Assembly: GCA_001917135.1 (NCBI GenBank)
Contig: MNTT01000007.1
Coordinates: forward strand, 62,001-126,000
DNA length: 64,000 nucleotides
Reading direction: 5' to 3'
Source: Acetobacter sp. 46_36
GTDB taxonomy: Bacteria; Pseudomonadota; Alphaproteobacteria; RF32; CAG-239
Made by a program: the position numbers and the translations under genes. This document shows positions 61,564-64,000 of the stretch, one piece after another (position 1 is the stretch's first letter; every line of letters starts with the position of its first letter). Below the pieces are notes generated by a model, which was given only the letters and a program-made list of their open reading frames with translations, made no database searches and was not told the DNA's origin.

Positions 61564-62316
61564 TTAATCAAAATATCCGCAGCCTTTTCGCAGAATTTTT
61601 TCAGCTGTTTCCGCATAACTTCCATCTTCGTTGTGGACATAGAACGGCGGCAAAATTCTGGTAATTCCGCGTGTTCCTTTTTTAGCGATTACAGCTATCC
61701 GTTTTGCTTCTCTGCCGGATTTTGAATATATCGGAAGCAGTCGGACTTCCCCTGCCCTATTGTGCAGTGCTGCAAGAATTTCATTTACGGCTTCAGCCCT
61801 GTTAATTACAAACACTTCTCCCTTGGGTTTCAGCATTTTCAGGCAAAATACAAGCCATTCAAACAGGCTGAAATTTTGGAGATTGTGCGCTAGCTGTTTG
61901 CCTGTATTCGGCGACGGCATATCATGGTCGCTATAGGGCGGATTGGTTATAACAACATCGAAACTTCCGGGCACAAGCGAAACCCCGTTCCGTATATCGG
62001 CATATTCATAATGCAGAAAATCCGCAAATCCATTCGCCACAGAACTTTGATTTGAAAGTTTTACCAAATCCGCCTGAATATCCAGCCCGGTAATTTTTAG
62101 CTTTTTCTCAGACAGTCTGGCTGCCAAACATAATGAAACCGCTCCTGTCCCGGAACCGACATCCAGCACGGCGGCATTTTCTTTTATTTTTTTTCCGTCT
62201 ACCAGCGAAGACAAAAAAACCGCATCGGTCGACGCGCGGTAACCATCAACCGGCTGTAAAATTTTAATCTGCCTGTCCAAGAGGTAATCGTTTGTATACG
62301 AATTTTCTTTTTTCAT
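61564..62316 (-). CDS. tRNA1(Val) (adenine37-N6)-methyltransferase-like
   Basis: A 250-residue class I N6-adenine methyltransferase with the SAM loop DVGSGTG (52-58) and the catalytic NPPY (125-128), preceded by ITNPPYSDHD. Best fit is the TrmN6 (YfiC) family, which methylates A37 of tRNA-Val; other small N6 enzymes are possible. DGYRASTDAVFLSSLV near the start is typical. It lies between a ferredoxin gene and the paralogue pair, 68 bp from the former. Confidence 0.82.
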   Translation of the reverse strand: MKKENSYTNDYLLDRQIKILQPVDGYRASTDAVFLSSLVDGKKIKENAAVLDVGSGTGAVSLCLAARLSEKKLKITGLDIQADLVKLSNQSSVANGFADFLHYEYADIRNGVSLVPGSFDVVITNPPYSDHDMPSPNTGKQLAHNLQNFSLFEWLVFCLKMLKPKGEVFVINRAEAVNEILAALHNRAGEVRLLPIYSKSGREAKRIAVIAKKGTRGITRILPPFYVHNEDGSYAETAEKILRKGCGYFD

Positions 62317-62384
62317 ACTATCCCTTAAAACAAAAGGCTTAAAAAGGTTTCCCCTTTTAAGCCCCGAAACTTTTCCAGTTCCTT

Positions 62385-62621
62385 TTAAGCGTTCGGGCAG
62401 GATTTTGCCTGTTCGGCATTTACCTTAACCCATTTTTCTTCCGCTTCGTCATCAGACGTAATTGCGCTTTGCGGGCATTCCGAAATGCATACGCCGCAAT
62501 CAATGCACGTATCAGGGTCTACGACATACTGTTCATCACAAACGTGAAACGCTTCAACAGGGCAAACACCGGCGCAGGTTCCGCATTTGATGCACAGGTC
62601 TCCATTAACAACTGAAGGCAT
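62385..62621 (-). CDS. Ferredoxin with two [4Fe-4S] clusters
   Basis: This 78-residue protein has two CxxCxxCxxxCP motifs, CIKCGTCAGVCP and CIDCGVCISECP, each giving three ligands and a proline cysteine that completes the other cluster. The C-terminal 25 residues are acidic, as in bacterial 2[4Fe-4S] ferredoxins. AGGAG lies at normal distance before the ATG. It carries electrons, but the partner cannot be told from the neighbours. Confidence 0.93.
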   Translation of the reverse strand: MPSVVNGDLCIKCGTCAGVCPVEAFHVCDEQYVVDPDTCIDCGVCISECPQSAITSDDEAEEKWVKVNAEQAKSCPNA

Positions 62622-62730
62622 ATTGTTATCTCCTAAAAATTAAATTCTTTATCATCTGCGTTTTTATATGCAATATACATTAAATGCAAGCAAAAAATAA
62701 GTTATCGAGCGTATTTTCGTTAATTTAAGA

Positions 62731-62758
62731 TTGAAATTATAAAATTTAACAGTATGAT
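62731..62758 (+). promoter_or_regulatory. Sigma70-type promoter for gltX
   Basis: TTGAAA (62731-62736), a 16-bp spacer and TATGAT (62753-62758) lie about 52 bp upstream of the gltX ATG. Confidence 0.6.
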
Positions 62759-62810
62759 GGCGTCTAAATAAGCTAAATAACAGCGCTTAATAAGCTAAAC
62801 TGAGGTTATC

Positions 62811-64000
62811 ATGAACAATGTAAAAGTCAGATTTGCCCCCAGTCCGACGGGGTGGATGCACATCGGAAATACGCGTACTGCCCTTTTTAACTACCTTTGG
62901 ACACAAAAAATGGGCGGGAAACTTCTGCTCAGAATAGACGACACCGATAAACTTCGCTCAAAGAAGGAATATGAAGAAGGCATAAGAGATGCACTGACAT
63001 GGCTCGGTATCCGCTGGGACGAGGAAGCGAGGCAATCTGCAAGATTTTCCCGTTATGACGAAGTGGTTGGAAAGCTGAAACAAGCCGGGCGGATTTATGC
63101 TTGTTATGATACACCGGAAGAACTTGAATTCAAACGCAAAAGACTGCTGGCAAAAGGTTTGCCGCCGATTTATGACCGACAGGCTCTCCGCTATACGGCG
63201 GAAGACCTTTCCCGTTTTACTGCTGAAGGCAGGAAGCCTCATTACCGTTTTAAACTTGAAAGCGGTGAAATTGTCTGGCATGACGTTGTGCGCGGAATTT
63301 GCCGGTATGATGCAGACAAATTGAGCGATCCGGTCATTATCCGTGAAGACGGGAGTTATTTGTACCATCTGCCGTCAGTTATTGACGATGTTGACTTTGC
63401 CATTACACACATTGTCCGCGGTGAAGACCATGTTACGAATACAGCTGCGCAAATACAAATGTTCCAGGCAGTCGGCGGAAAAATACCTACTTTTGCCCAT
63501 CTGCCGCTTTTGACAGGAAAGGAAGGAAAACTTTCTAAACGCCTTGGCAGCCTTGGCGTTCGGGAGTTGCGCGAAGAGGGAATTGAAGCTATGGCTATTT
63601 GTTCCTTTTTGGCCAAACTCGGCACATCGGAAGCAATCGAACCGTTTTATACGCTTGAGGAGCTGGCCCAAACGCTGGACTTTGAAAAAATCGGCCATGC
63701 TCAGCCGAAGTTTGACGAAGAGGAATTGAAAAAGTTTAATACCAAACTGGTGCATAATATGCCGTATACAGCGTTGAAAGACAATTTCGGGGTCAGCGAA
63801 ACGTTTTGGAATGACGTTAAAGGCAACTTGGAAGTGGCGAAAGACGTTTTATTGTGGGACAATATCTGCAACAAAGAGATTGAACCGATTATGGAAGATG
63901 CGGCATTTTTGGCGCAAGCTGCGAAACTGCTGCCGCCGGGCGAGTTTGACGAGGCGACGTTCGGTGCGTGGATTAACGCGGTTAAAACGGCAAGCGGGCG
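62811..64000 (+). CDS. gltX: Glutamyl-tRNA synthetase, 3' end outside window
   Basis: The open frame runs to the last base; 396 codons are visible of an expected 450-480. The enzyme charges tRNA-Glu (and, in many Alphaproteobacteria, tRNA-Gln). It has the HIGH-type motif HIGNTRTALFNYLW, RIDDTD, the HIVRGEDHVTNT segment and a KMSKS-type GKLSKR. TGAGG lies before the ATG at 62811. It has its own promoter and is transcribed away from the ferredoxin gene. Confidence 0.95.
   Translation, partial: MNNVKVRFAPSPTGWMHIGNTRTALFNYLWTQKMGGKLLLRIDDTDKLRSKKEYEEGIRDALTWLGIRWDEEARQSARFSRYDEVVGKLKQAGRIYACYDTPEELEFKRKRLLAKGLPPIYDRQALRYTAEDLSRFTAEGRKPHYRFKLESGEIVWHDVVRGICRYDADKLSDPVIIREDGSYLYHLPSVIDDVDFAITHIVRGEDHVTNTAAQIQMFQAVGGKIPTFAHLPLLTGKEGKLSKRLGSLGVRELREEGIEAMAICSFLAKLGTSEAIEPFYTLEELAQTLDFEKIGHAQPKFDEEELKKFNTKLVHNMPYTALKDNFGVSETFWNDVKGNLEVAKDVLLWDNICNKEIEPIMEDAAFLAQAAKLLPPGEFDEATFGAWINAVKTASG

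Overview
This 64 kb window looks like a chromosomal segment of an alphaproteobacterium with a moderately AT-rich genome. The evidence is a GcrA cell-cycle regulator, a 41-residue alphaproteobacterial-type L36, a DUF2155 gene beside MlaD-type genes, and the leuS-lptE-holA and kdsD-lpt-hpf-ptsN gene orders. Several genes I cannot place in a characterised family, together with the base composition, would fit one of the uncultured, host-associated lineages; that is inference, and marker-gene placement would settle it. I see no phage, transposon, CRISPR array, rRNA or tRNA gene. Most of the window is densely packed housekeeping and envelope DNA.

Layout. 1-8.5 kb: the end of a low-complexity protein, a divergent galU, DUF3137, a SpmA/SpmB fusion, dtd, a two-gene exported-protein operon with a Cys/Pro-rich lipoprotein, DUF1294 and YbjN-like genes. 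8.8-16 kb: lgt, a membrane protein with a degenerate GGDEF domain, queA, and a 1187-residue modular protein that I do not recognise. 16-23.5 kb: gap and pgk, an outer-membrane barrel, an FAD oxidoreductase, a GT-C-type membrane protein and an MlaC-like protein. 23.6-30.5 kb: leuS-lptE-holA, then clpP-clpX on the other strand and an isolated VirB8-like gene. 30.6-40.5 kb: a TolC-like lipoprotein with a C-terminal cadherin-like domain, another GT-C protein, two MlaD genes with DUF2155, and a three-gene GldA/GldG/DUF4340-type ABC operon. 40.6-50.9 kb: ettA, rpmJ, acpS, DUF2062, the (p)ppGpp synthetase/hydrolase, rpoZ, an unknown periplasmic protein, gcrA, a methyltransferase-like gene and mrp. 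51-59 kb: hflK-hflC-degP-holC, then kdsD-lptCA-lptB-hpf-ptsN. 59.5-64 kb: two translationally coupled paralogues of unknown function, a TrmN6-like methyltransferase, a ferredoxin and the start of gltX.

The dominant theme is envelope biogenesis. Lipid A/LPS export is represented by lptE, an lptC-lptA fusion, lptB and kdsD. Phospholipid trafficking is represented by mlaC and two mlaD-type genes. Lipoprotein maturation (lgt), membrane quality control (hflKC, degP, clpXP) and sugar or glycan genes (galU, the two GT-C proteins, the FAD oxidoreductase) complete it.

The best candidates for undescribed biology are the tandem paralogues at 59469-61486, which share an N-terminal domain I do not recognise (one carries an LRR-like C-terminus); the internally duplicated 1187-residue protein at 12240-15803; the fused LptC-LptA bridge; and the divergent VirB8-like / TolC-cadherin pair.
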